Shown piece after piece: positions 11,137-20,603 of a stretch of 64,000 nt of DNA. The notes under the pieces are model-generated. The model ran no database searches and was not told the origin of the DNA. It saw only the letters and a list, made by a program, of their open reading frames with translations. The stretch is from Mytilinidion resinicola (Eukaryota; Ascomycota; Dothideomycetes; Mytilinidiales; Mytilinidiaceae), in NCBI RefSeq assembly GCF_010093595.1, contig NW_022985456.1:394104-458103 (forward strand), in the 5' to 3' direction. The translations under genes were made by a program, and so were the position numbers. Numbering within the stretch: the first letter of the stretch is position 1; each line of letters starts with the position of its first letter.

Positions 11137-11345
11137 TAAAAAGAAACACGATGGCTCTACGAATCGAACGCAGATCTATGAGAGGCAAAAAACTCAGGCC
11201 GAAGCCCGAGAAAACCCTCAAGTGAGGTTTTTTTCAGCGTTATTGGGACGTTACGGCAACCCGCAACCTCAAACTACAGACTCGTAACCAATGAGCCCGG
11301 CCCCGAAGGACAATGGCGGCGTGAATATTTGGGTTTATATACTTG
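11137..11345 (-). ncRNA. Candidate Pol III RNA locus, copy 2
   Basis: Diverged tandem partner of the locus just to its left, on the same strand. It has TATATAAA at 11341-11334, a GTCCTTCGGGGC hairpin, GGCTCATT followed by a GAGTC, a hairpin with AAACCTC/GAGGGTTT arms and a GGGCTTCGGCC hairpin. The B-box-like CGTTCGATTCG at 11170-11160 sits in a perfect five-pair T-arm-like stem (CTGCG with CGTAG). The terminator-like TTTCTTTTT is at 11146-11138. The TATA-to-terminator distance is about 193 bp against about 200 bp in copy 1. Primary sequence differs widely between the copies while the hairpins persist, which suggests selection on structure. Confidence 0.45.
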
Positions 11346-12469
11346 GTGGTGAGGTGAGGCGGTATACTTGACGCTTTACATTTCACAAGTGATCCGTCAT
11401 CTCTTTCATATCCTCAATTTAGAATTACATGTCCTGATCGTCATGCTTCGCGATTAAGTTGTGACATCAAGAGCAAAGCATCGGTCGTCCTCGTCCGAAA
11501 TGATGGTAACGATAGGAAATTCCAGTTGGATGATGAAGGATAAAAGCTTAGTGGCCAATCAGATTAGTGAAAATCAAGAAACCCCACGACCAATAGCATC
11601 GTAGACCAGCCGTCCGACCCTACTCCTAGCGTGCCAACATTGCAATCTTCTCCTTCGGACGACATCCGCACTACTCACAAGTCATCAACACTACAACTCC
11701 TTATCAGGAAGTCGCCTTGTCAAAACCAGTCCGATTAGATTCCAAGTGCTCAACCCCAGGTGTGCCCTGCTTTGAGGTTGCCAAGATCGTAGAAACAATT
11801 GACACCGGCTAACCTACAATCATGCAACAAGATTTTCGAACAATGTATATCACAATGTATAAAGTCATACTTTCCCCCCCTTCTTTTCATTAATATCACT
11901 ATCCCTTGAAGACGTTTTCTACTATATATGTCATCTCATCAAGAAAAGTCGCCCAGAGAAAAAAGGTGGGAGATTTCTTCATCTCTACCGTGCCTTAATC
12001 TTGCAACAGACAGTCTTCCATATCCACAACCCTCCGAGGTTACAATCTCCCAAGCTCAATATTGTGGCGTGGTGTGGCGTCTAATCAAAATGCATGTCTT
12101 CGCCGCCCCCAAATGCAGCCAAGATGGCCAGACTCTCAGCCTCGCCATGGCAGCCTTCACTTGAATTGTACATATGTACGGCACACCCCCAACGCTCTAC
12201 ACTTCCTCAAACCAGGCCCACCATGACACAACCAACTGGTTATTGGCATACGAGCCGTTCCTTGGTTTCTAGGGCCGGAAATGGGTTTTTCGAGGAGCTT
12301 GAAAGTGGTTTCTATCATACGCCGGGAGCATTGCGATTCGACGAGAAAAAAACTGTGCCATCCCATACATTCCCCGCAGCATCAGAAGATTTGAAACGCC
12401 GTCACTCCACAGGATCCACAGAATTCAAGGCGAGACACACGCAGAGGACGACGCCAATCCGCTCCTTCA
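11346..12469. other. Intergenic / possible 5' region of the CorA-like gene
   Basis: About 1.1 kb. A pyrimidine-rich stretch with TTTCCCCCCCTTCTTTTC occurs near 11870-11888, typical of a fungal promoter. A 129-codon plus-strand frame (12094-12483) overlaps the start of the CorA-like gene in another frame and has no recognisable motif. It may be leader sequence. Confidence 0.35.
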
Positions 12470-14288
12470 ATGGAATATCCTGAGGTTGGGCCTTCTTCCC
12501 TACTTGATGGTCTCTCCGGTCGGACTACCTATAGCTACGTGAAGGATAGCCTCAAAAAAAGAACGCGTCATCAAAGCCGTGGAATCTCGTCACGAGATGA
12601 ATTTCATCGATTCACTTCCTTTGACGATACAAGTGGTAAAATAGATCGAATACGGGTCGCAATAATCGATATATCCAAGGAGAATACTGTCCAGTGTCAC
12701 CGACAGTTCAATTTAGGTGTCAACAGCCACACCTCGCAAGATGATGGCGCTCACGATCCTCTCGACGCTGGCACGCGAACTGTGCTAGATCCCGAAGGGT
12801 CGAGAATGGACAAGTTTCTCCGCGAGCCTACCACCACGACTTCATGTCGCACAATAGTCGTTGAAGGGCTTTCTAAGACTGCGATACGTATATTGGGCGA
12901 CGTGTATGGACTAGACCCAGAGGTATTTTTGCAACACTCTGCCGGCAGACCACATTTCGATCAAGAGACACCGACATCGGATATGAATCAGACCACGACA
13001 TCGTGTGTAACTCTCCAATGGAGTGCAGCAGGTCATATCGATATCAAATCCTTGATACTTGCCTTAAACTTTGGGCTTGTAAAGCCCGTATTTCCTCAAG
13101 AATTGGAGAACTTAGCAGGCCGGGCGGCTTTCATCAGTCATGGACCGGACCCGTCGGGAGTGATTATTCCCGACTCCTCGACGGCGATTCTATGTCCATT
13201 CGGAATGTCCTCCAGCAGTGGTGTGGCTGCGCTGGAGAAGAGACTGACGCTTCATTTCGTGGGAACATCACGCCTGAGGCCTTACCATAGTGAGTACAGA
13301 TAGATCAGCATTACGACCCATCAGACACTCTTTGAACAGTTCTGGCTGATGTAATAAAGCAACCCTCATTCTTTGCGACCCTGCCCCAGTATGTTATGCA
13401 GACGAGGGTCGCATGCGGACATTGTTTTCAGGCTTGCCGCGCCAAAGAGCTTCTGCCCACAACGCTGCTCTTCGCCCCAACGGTGACGGAAGGGGTCTGA
13501 AGCTTCATCGGTACAGTGAAATAGATGGAACTGAGTTGTCAACTGCTGCAACCGCCTGGCGATATCTCGGGAAGGCGCTTCCTTCACCTCAGTCCAAGAT
13601 CGCCCCCAAAGCTCGTATTTTATCTTGTGTTTTGCAAACTATCTGTCAAGACCATGCTGCGCTACTGAACTCACTGATTAACGAATTGAGCTCACTGCGA
13701 GCACAGCTACCGGATGAGCAGCATATACTCTCTTCGTTGAAGTATCTGCAATGGGCACTCCTTCAGCATGACGCTCTACTACACGATATGGAACGGAGCT
13801 TGTCGCAATTGCGGGTGCTGTGGAGCAATACAAGATTGCAAATGGAAGATTCGACTCGACTGCATCCCTACAAGTGTGCATGGAAAATACCGAATACGCG
13901 CAGAACAGCGACAGATGGCCTTGAGGAGCAAATTGTCGATTTGCTAGAGCGGCATTACGGCACGAGGGCTAAAAAACTCGAGATGTTTAACACTCTTGCC
14001 ACCACGGTCTCAATAATCGAGAGCGAGCGACAGATTCAAGAAGCAACGTCAGTGACTAAGCTCACCGAGCTGGCCTTCGTTTTCATACCCCTATCCTTCT
14101 CGGCATCGTTGTATAGCATGCAGGTCAAAGTGAGCACGGAATCCTTCATGAAACAAAATTTTCTTTGAGCCTACTTAATAATTGTTACCTAGGAGTTGCA
14201 GAACGGCGTTTCTCTCTGGATATTTGTCACGACTGCCATTTTAATTCTGGTCCTCTCTTACACCAGTCGACTTACCCTCCGAAGTTGA
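12470..14288 (+). CDS. CorA-like magnesium-transporter-family protein
   Basis: The model starts at the ATG at 12470. Exon 1 runs to 13289 (GTGAGT donor), and the acceptor at 13339 continues the frame. The last intron is 14130-14192, and the stop is at 14286-14288. The signature is C-terminal: a helical arm with EATSVTKLTELAFVFIPLSFSASLYSMQV, then a membrane helix (SLWIFVTTAILILVL). This is the layout of the fungal CorA-like family, whose members keep the funnel-arm helices and membrane segments but often lack the GMN loop, as here. The join between about 13388 and 13540 is unsettled: the frame entering that stretch differs from the one leaving it. A 53-bp intron at 13483-13535 (GTGACG..CTGAG) restores frame, but a real frameshift cannot be excluded. 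Whether it moves Mg2+ is unknown. Confidence 0.6.
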
Positions 14289-14300
14289 ATCGTTGCACGT

Positions 14301-14633
14301 ATGAAGCACGGATATATTCAAAGTGTTAGGAGGACAGCCAAGCTACATGCCGACGATCCAATACCGGCAACCACCGCCTTCATATGGGTAGTTAAGAAGT
14401 TTGTGCTTCCAAGCTTCGTGGTCCTCTTTGTTTTAGGTGTTTACGTGGGACCAATTGTAGGAATCGTCTACTTATGGAGGTCGCACTTGTCGCATACCGC
14501 GAAGGTTGCAGCAACTACTGTGATAGTGGGCTTTTTCTTTTTCCTCTCTTTCGCTTTTCTCATATTTTTCTTCTGTTTACGAAGGAGAAAGCCAAGTAAC
14601 AAGCCTCCTGGGTCTGTCCCAGGATTCAATTGA
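14301..14633 (+). CDS. Small two-helix membrane protein, or tail of the CorA-like gene
   Basis: A 110-codon ORF starts only 12 bp after the CorA-like stop. It encodes two strong hydrophobic segments (FVLPSFVVLFVLGVYVGPIV and VIVGFFFFLSFAFLIFFF) followed by a basic RRRK tail. This composition is unlikely to be chance. It could be a separate gene, or a C-terminal membrane region once joined to the CorA-like protein and cut off by the stop at 14286. No family is recognised. Confidence 0.4.
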   Translation: MKHGYIQSVRRTAKLHADDPIPATTAFIWVVKKFVLPSFVVLFVLGVYVGPIVGIVYLWRSHLSHTAKVAATTVIVGFFFFLSFAFLIFFFCLRRRKPSNKPPGSVPGFN

Positions 14634-15178
14634 CGCAGCTAAACCTTTGCTGGCAAAAGTGTGCATGTTTTCGACTTTCACAATCAGTAACTGCTTCGCA
14701 AGGATCTAAATATACCCGAGCTCCTCTTCTGTTATTTTATTCCGTAGGTATGAGGACTACGTCGTACTATAGCTAGCGACCTATCTATTATCTTCCTTCG
14801 TTAAACCCGCGTTTTGATAACTTCCATGGACATAAGAAACATACTAGGACACGAACTAGTGTACTCTCTTGCCCCTCCACCAATTTTCAATGACGACTAG
14901 CTACCCTAAATCTCATAAGACCCTGTTATTTCGGATGCTGATGCTCTAGTACATACCCTGTCGAATCAATACTGACGTCTTCGACGGATTGCCCCATCGA
15001 CACTGTACTCCATGTTATGTCCTCGAATATCGAAAGATCCGCTCATTATCCACTCCGCTGCCTCGACTTCTTCCACGAGCCACATAGGGATATTCAGAAC
15101 ATCAGCCTTTTCTGGGCCGATGTCTCCGAAACCCATCCTCGACCCTTCAGCATCTAGACTATGTTTACTTTCCCGAAA
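14634..15178. other. Intergenic region
   Basis: About 545 bp, with no supportable gene, RNA or repeat seen. On the minus strand the stretch 15040-15110 weakly resembles the 3' coding end of the F-box-like paralogues (CACTCCGCTGCCTCGAC..AGCCACATAGGGAT), so a remnant of another copy is possible. Confidence 0.3.
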
Positions 15179-16348
15179 TCAGAAGTAGAACCTAGAAAAC
15201 CCGTTGCGGCTTTTGCTAGCCCCGTAATCTGACTTATGCCTTCGAATGTCCATCATGACGTCCCTTGACCACTCCGATATCTCATCTTCCCTCGCCCACA
15301 TCGGATACTTCTGGACACTGAAGCAATCCTCCACGAGCCTCTTCCGCTTAATCCCGTCCTCCCAAACTACACCTGGGTCATCTTCTCTGTCGGGATTCAC
15401 ATTCTCTTCTTGAGCATCATCCGACGCGGGTGCCATAGCTTGCCAAGGTAAATACCGCAATTTCACCATCTCCACAGCCTCGCACTTGCGCACGAGTTCT
15501 CGAAGGCCGCGGGTGATAGCATCCAGCGCACTCAGCTTTGCGTGGCAAACGTCGTGGAATGAGAGCTTAAAGGTTAGGACCTGCAGACTCGGGCAATATT
15601 GAGCAAGATAGCGTAGTGAGAGTGTCTGCTCCGCCAACCGAAGCCTATGCCACTTCTTGACGACCACGATGCTGTGACCCGGAAACCTCAAGCAGTCCTT
15701 ACCGATGTTAGATGTGAGGGTTACGTGTGTCATGAAGCGGAAGCCAAAGTGGGACATCCTCATGTGGTAGCTGGGCCTATAAGCAAAGGGTTAGTATGGT
15801 CTGTCTAGCGTCGTTACTTTTAAGCTGACTTACCTATTACTCAATTTGAGATTGAAGATGACCTCGATGTTGCGGACCAGCAGCGAGTACAAGTCCGCTG
15901 CAATGAACTTGTTTGTACACATCAGTGCCGTTTGCTCCTGACCAATACCATGCCCGAACACGTGGACGGTACTCGATGGCTGCACCGTGGGCTTGGTGTG
16001 CTCAATTTTATCGGTTTCTAGGAAAGAAGATAAAGTTGCGAGGGGGTAATTGAAGCTCACGCTTGTGATAGTGCTCCACAGCAGAGTGTCGTCTTGGTCG
16101 CGGTGGACCATTGTCGGGGTTTTTTTGGAGCCGATATCGATCCAGTGTGAGAGAACTCCACACTCCTCGGCCCAATCCAAATCAAGGTCGTGGCGGCTTG
16201 GGCCGCCCCAAAGACTCTTCACGTGCAGGCAAGGCCGGAAGATGCGACGGGCCACGGGAAAGCCAAGGTATGAGTAGATAAGCTCTCGGAGTTCGAGAGG
16301 AAAGGCTTCCAAGCGGCTTGGTCGGTAGTGCTTCTTTGGTTTTGTCGT
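15179..16348 (-). CDS. F-box-like protein, paralogue A; start codon ACG
   Basis: Exon 1 (about 16348-15834) and exon 2 (15776-15179) flank a 57-bp intron with GTAAGT, a TACTAAC branch site and a TTATAG acceptor. The N-terminus carries the F-box-like segment FPLELRELIYSYLGFPV. A conserved TNKFIAADLYSLLVR near the exon end and FRFMTHVTLTS after the intron are shared with paralogues B and C. Exon 2 is 598 bp, exactly as in B. Alignment to B and C puts the start at 16348, but the codon there is ACG instead of ATG. The frame upstream holds no ATG before a stop, so the gene has lost its start or begins in an unseen upstream exon. F-box-like proteins recruit substrates to SCF ubiquitin ligases; the target is unknown. 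Confidence 0.65.
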
Positions 16349-17322
16349 GATTGAAGACAACCCCAGAAATGGTATCAAGGGAGTGGTGTGTATAAGGTGG
16401 TGATGGATAGTAGTGGGTTAAAAGAGCCTGAAGGTTTCGTGCAGAGGCTGAGGGGTCAAGGCTATTGATATAGACAGTTTAACAATGGTGAATTGACGGA
16501 CTGCAACTGCAAGAGCGAGTGCAAATTTTTCGAAGTCATGCCATTAGTCATTCATATCTCTAGAAAAGGAACTAGGAGTTGGATCGATGACCTGTCGCTA
16601 TCCCTAGAGTACAGGGCTCCCTAAGAACTACCGCCGACAACGAACTCTTTGATAGATCGATCGTGGGCGAGCCTTATCGTAGCCCCCATTTTCTCTCCGT
16701 GTAGCCCCCTACGTCAAGGTCTAACTCCGGCCCGTAAGAAAATTGTTCTAAAGACTACATTCACTTGCTCAGCAGGTCTCTGAAAATATTCACGTTAACA
16801 GTGAACACAACAGTCTCCTCCACTGTACTTTTCCTCAACACCATGCTACTACTGCTAAGGCAGAGATCCCCCTGAGACTCGTAGTGGTAGTGAAGGAGTG
16901 GGCACAATGGGTTGGTGTAGTGGCTTGAAACTTTAGGACACTAACGATACATAGAGAAGGTATCCTGAAGGTCTTCCGCATCTAAGTTGTGGCAAGCAAA
17001 TGGTTTGGGTAGTAGATAATTTAGCTTCTGATTGGCGATTAGCAACTCAGTGTCAAACGAGGTGTCGTTCGAGAGGCAGCCTGAGTTCTGTATTAATTAT
17101 GAGAAGTCATGTGATAGGGTACTGAACGAATACATGTAGTCGAATAATATTCATACTAGCCGTGGCTAGGCTTAAAGTAGAGGGAGCTACCTACACAGAG
17201 AGAAAAGGCGGGCTACGACGAGAAAAAAGGGAGGCCACGGCTAGGCTCACCCCAGATCTTCCTGGTCCAGCTGATGCACCCCTACTCCGAGTTAATGGCC
17301 GTTACCTCCGACTAGACGTTCT
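16349..17322. other. Intergenic region between F-box-like paralogues
   Basis: Nearly 1 kb with no supportable gene. A CGTGGCTAGGCT/CACGGCTAGGCT direct repeat lies near 17160 and 17240. No RNA gene was seen. Confidence 0.4.
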
Positions 17323-18517
17323 TTAGAGACCGTAATCCTTCTTATGGTTCCGAATATCCATCATGACATCCATCGCCCACTCCGCTACCATATCCTCCCT
17401 CAACCACAACGGAATGAGAATCTCTTTCTTATTCTTCTTCTTATTCTCCTTCTGCTTGAATTTCAGATTCTTTTGCACAGGGACCCCCTTCAACCCATCT
17501 TCGAATCTGTAGTCATCCACATCCCGCCACTCCAGTTCCTCTCGAGACGCTACTCTCGGCTTCGGGTCCCTTGTTAAATATTGCAACTTCAACTTCTGCA
17601 ATTTCTTGCACATCCGCACCAACTCTCTAAGACCAAACGTAATGGCGTAGAGTTCGCTCAACTTCGTCTTTATAATTTTGACTACAGATGGCATGAGGGT
17701 GAAACGTTTGAGCTTTGGGCAGTGCTGTGCGATGTACCGAATCGAGAGCGCTTGTTTCGCCATGTCAGTCCGTTGCCATTTCTTGAAGACGGAAGAAGGA
17801 TGCGGGTATCGCTCTTCCCAGCTGCCGCCGATGCGGCTCGTGAGCGTGACATGGGTCATGAAGAGGAAGGGGAAGGAAGACAATCCCATGGGTCTGCTAG
17901 TGATGTTCTCTTTGGCGTTCCTGACGCGATATTGTTTATTAGGCCGTCTTCCCGTGCTCCAATATTGAAGAGACTCACCAATCAGACCACCACCCATCAG
18001 TGTATCCCCTGTAAATCCACTCACTACTCAGTTGGTAGTTGAAGACGACTTCGATTTTCCGGACGATAAGCGAATACACGTCCGCGGCGACGAATTTGTT
18101 TACACACAGCAACGCTCGCGATGCCTTGAATCCATCATAGCTGTAAAAGAAGCCGCCGTAGATCTGTGGGTTTGAATGATGCTGCACCTCCTCCGGGGTA
18201 TCTTCCACTATGACAACATTCGGGAGTTGCAGCAGAGCATTGCCGGGACCTTCGAGTATGATGGTGGTGATTGTGCTCCATAGCAATGTGTCGTTTTGGT
18301 GTCGGTGATATATTTTCCACCCGTCCTTGGTTTCGACGACGGCCCAGTGTGATGGTATGTTGCAGTAAGTATTCCAAGCCGAGTTTAGAAACACTGGGCA
18401 GGGTCGAAAGACTCGGCGCACAACGGGAAGGCCAAGGTACGAGTATAGACGCTGGCGAATTTCGAGAGGGAGAAGTTCCAGGCGACTCCATCGATACTCT
18501 TTTGCCTTTCTAGCCAT
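17323..18517 (-). CDS. F-box-like protein, paralogue B
   Basis: Two exons, 18517-17979 and 17920-17323, encode 378 residues and begin at a clear ATG. The 58-bp intron has GTGAGT, a CCTAATAA branch region and a GCGTCAG acceptor. Residues 12-28 are the F-box-like LELLPLEIRQRLYSYLG. Next come RRVFRPCP, a central HQNDTLLWSTITTI shared with copy A, CVNKFVAADVYSLIVRKIEVVFNYQLS, and in exon 2 PFLFMTHVTLTSRIGGSW and a basic Lys/Asn-rich insert before LREDMVAEWAMDVMMDIRNHK. Of the three copies this one is intact. It lies head-to-tail with A and head-to-head with C. Role as an SCF adaptor is inferred only from the F-box-like segment. Confidence 0.75.
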
Positions 18518-19078
18518 GTCTAGATTTTGGAAAATGAAAGATGGCCTGTGTTTTAGGCGATGACAGACGGTAGGAATACTACAGATCCTAATTACCCGGT
18601 GATTCGTAGAGTATAATCATATAGTCTCGAAGACTAGTAAAAACACTGAAATCTGCATGTAGGAATGATCGGAGCATAGATGTAAGAAGCAATGCGAACA
18701 TGCAAGTCGGTTGACCAGAAGTCTAGCTGGCAGTTACTTCCAGCCCTGGAGGAACGCCTGGTGCATAAAACTACGCAACGTCTGGTGGAAGGACCGATGC
18801 CGTTGATGTTACCTTCCGCAAAGCAGAAAGGTACGAATCTCAGGGACCCTTGGTACTGTCCGTGAGGTCGGTAAGGTACTTTGCAAATGATGAGAGTCAA
18901 TCCAATTCGCATTCACTCCCAACCTGCAATTTAGTCATTCACTAGGCTTAACGCGTCAGCCAAAGTACCTAAACCCCAATGGATGACGAGGAGCTCCATC
19001 TCCTTCATACACACCTCCCACACCTCCCACACCTACCAAACCTACCACCACCAAGCCAATCTTCCCACTCCCACAACC
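18518..19078. other. Divergent promoter region of paralogues B and C
   Basis: 560 bp between the two divergent starts. A CACCTCC-type repeat (CACACCTCCCACACCTCCCACACCTACC) lies at about 19010-19040 just before gene C. The in-frame ATG at 18983 is judged not to be the start, because paralogues begin at the position of 19079. Confidence 0.4.
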
Positions 19079-20323
19079 ATGTCAAAGAAACAAACCAAAT
19101 ACCGTCCAAGCCGCCTCGAGCTCTTTCCTCTCGAGCTCAGAGAGCGCATCTACTCCTACCTCGGCCTCCCAATCCTCTGCCGCTTCCCAGCAACCTGCAG
19201 CTGCTCCGATTGGAATCATAACTGCGAGGATCCCTTCCACTATTACCACGATCCTGAGGACGAACGCAATACACCTTTCACCCGGAGTCTCCTCACCTCT
19301 ATCAGATTCTTCAGTCCTGGTAGAGGATGGGAATCCGGTTGCGGAGGGGGGAAGGCCTGGTTCGGGCGCGTGCTAGAGACGTCAAACCACGAGCAATGCG
19401 AAGACGGGGTGGTGATGTATATGCGCGAGTATCGGACCATCGGGGCTCTGATCTGCACGAACAAGTTCATCGCTGCTGACTTGTATACTCTGTTGTTCAG
19501 GAAGGTTGAAGTGATCTTCAATTTCCAGCTCTCCAACAAGGCCGTGTTCCGTTATCATAAGGGATGGCCTCGAGGTGATAAAATCCTATGTGAAGGTGGG
19601 AAGCTGAATGGAAATTTGCCACCGGTGGGGAAGAAACAAGTGTAAGTTGTTCATCTGAAAGACAAATCCCAAATCACTAAAAATCTGAAGTGCTAATTGT
19701 TTCGCTGTGCAGGGTACCCTACCAGATGCAACTGAGCCCTTTTTCGTTCTTGGTCATGACGCAAATAACCCTCTCAGACCGCATTGGCCGCTCATTCGAC
19801 GACGAAATCCCGCATTCCCGGAAGATGTCCTACAGACAGCGTCGAGAGAAGTTGGCTAAGCAAACTCTGTCCATCCGCTTAGTTGCCCAGAATTCCCCGC
19901 AGCTGAAATCTTTAACGGTGTCCTCCCATAACGAGCGCGACCAGGGAAGATTGAAAAAGAGCTTCTTCGAAGCCATTCCATTCGCTTTGCGGGAGGCAGC
20001 GCGGATGTGTGATAACCTGGAGACGGTCAACATCCGGATCCTTCAGGAGCCCTACTCTATTATGAACGGCATTGCCCGGAAGCTGAAGAGAATTTTTTTT
20101 CCATTGGGACGTAAAGAGCTTCCATTTCAAAGAGGTGCCGCGCTGGGTATTGGATGATGAGCTGGCTGAATGGGCGACCAGTGTCCTGATGGAATTTTGG
20201 CGCTATGAGGGTGAAATGACAGAGCAGCTTTTACGCCAAGAACGATTACTAACTCTTAGGCAAGGGTCTACGAATAGCGGTATCGGATTTTTGGTGCGTT
20301 CCACTCCTATAGTCTCTCCATAA
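19079..20323 (+). pseudogene. F-box-like protein, paralogue C, with a T8 frameshift
   Basis: Exon 1 (19079-19641) begins with ATG and KYRPSRLELFPLELRERIYSYLGLP. The intron 19642-19712 has GTAAGT and a TGCTAAT branch site. Exon 2 begins at 19713 and follows the family pattern (FLVMTQITLSDRIG). At the run of eight T at about 20093-20100 the frame runs to a stop at 20157. The conserved family C-terminus (VPRWVLDDELAEWATSVLMEFWRY) continues in the neighbouring frame, so one T too many fits. The break is either a real slip mutation or a homopolymer sequencing error. The 3' tail to 20323 goes beyond that of A and B. If the T-run is an error, the gene is intact. Confidence 0.6.
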
Positions 20324-20603
20324 AGTTTCCTTCGTAACATTGGTTGGATAGCCAGGGTCTCGATTGTCGAAGATTACGAAGGAGAAGAAGGTTCAGATTC
20401 GCCCTAGAGTAGCTGAATATACAAATGATCTTCCAAACTAGCAAATGATTCTTAGTTTGCAGGGGTATGAGTGTGACTCTAGCAAATAGTTGGCGTGGAC
20501 GAGAACATGACTGTCGATCGCATGACTCCTTCCATCATACTTAGTCTGCGCTGACCACTAGATCGCGTTATCTCGACATCGAGTCCCACACCCGACCTCT
20601 TGA
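20324..20603. other. Short convergent intergenic region
   Basis: About 280 bp between the end of paralogue C and the 3' end of MSH5; no gene is seen. Confidence 0.4.

Noticed and set aside
11150..11235. A minus-strand tRNA gene
   Set aside because: A perfect T-arm-like hairpin (CTGCG-TTCGATT-CGTAG) is present, but no matching acceptor, D-arm or anticodon arm can be formed around it. It is better explained as the B-box of the larger RNA-like locus.
12094..12483. Plus-strand ORF overlapping the CorA-like start
   Set aside because: No recognisable domain and in a different frame from the CorA-like exon; more likely leader sequence.
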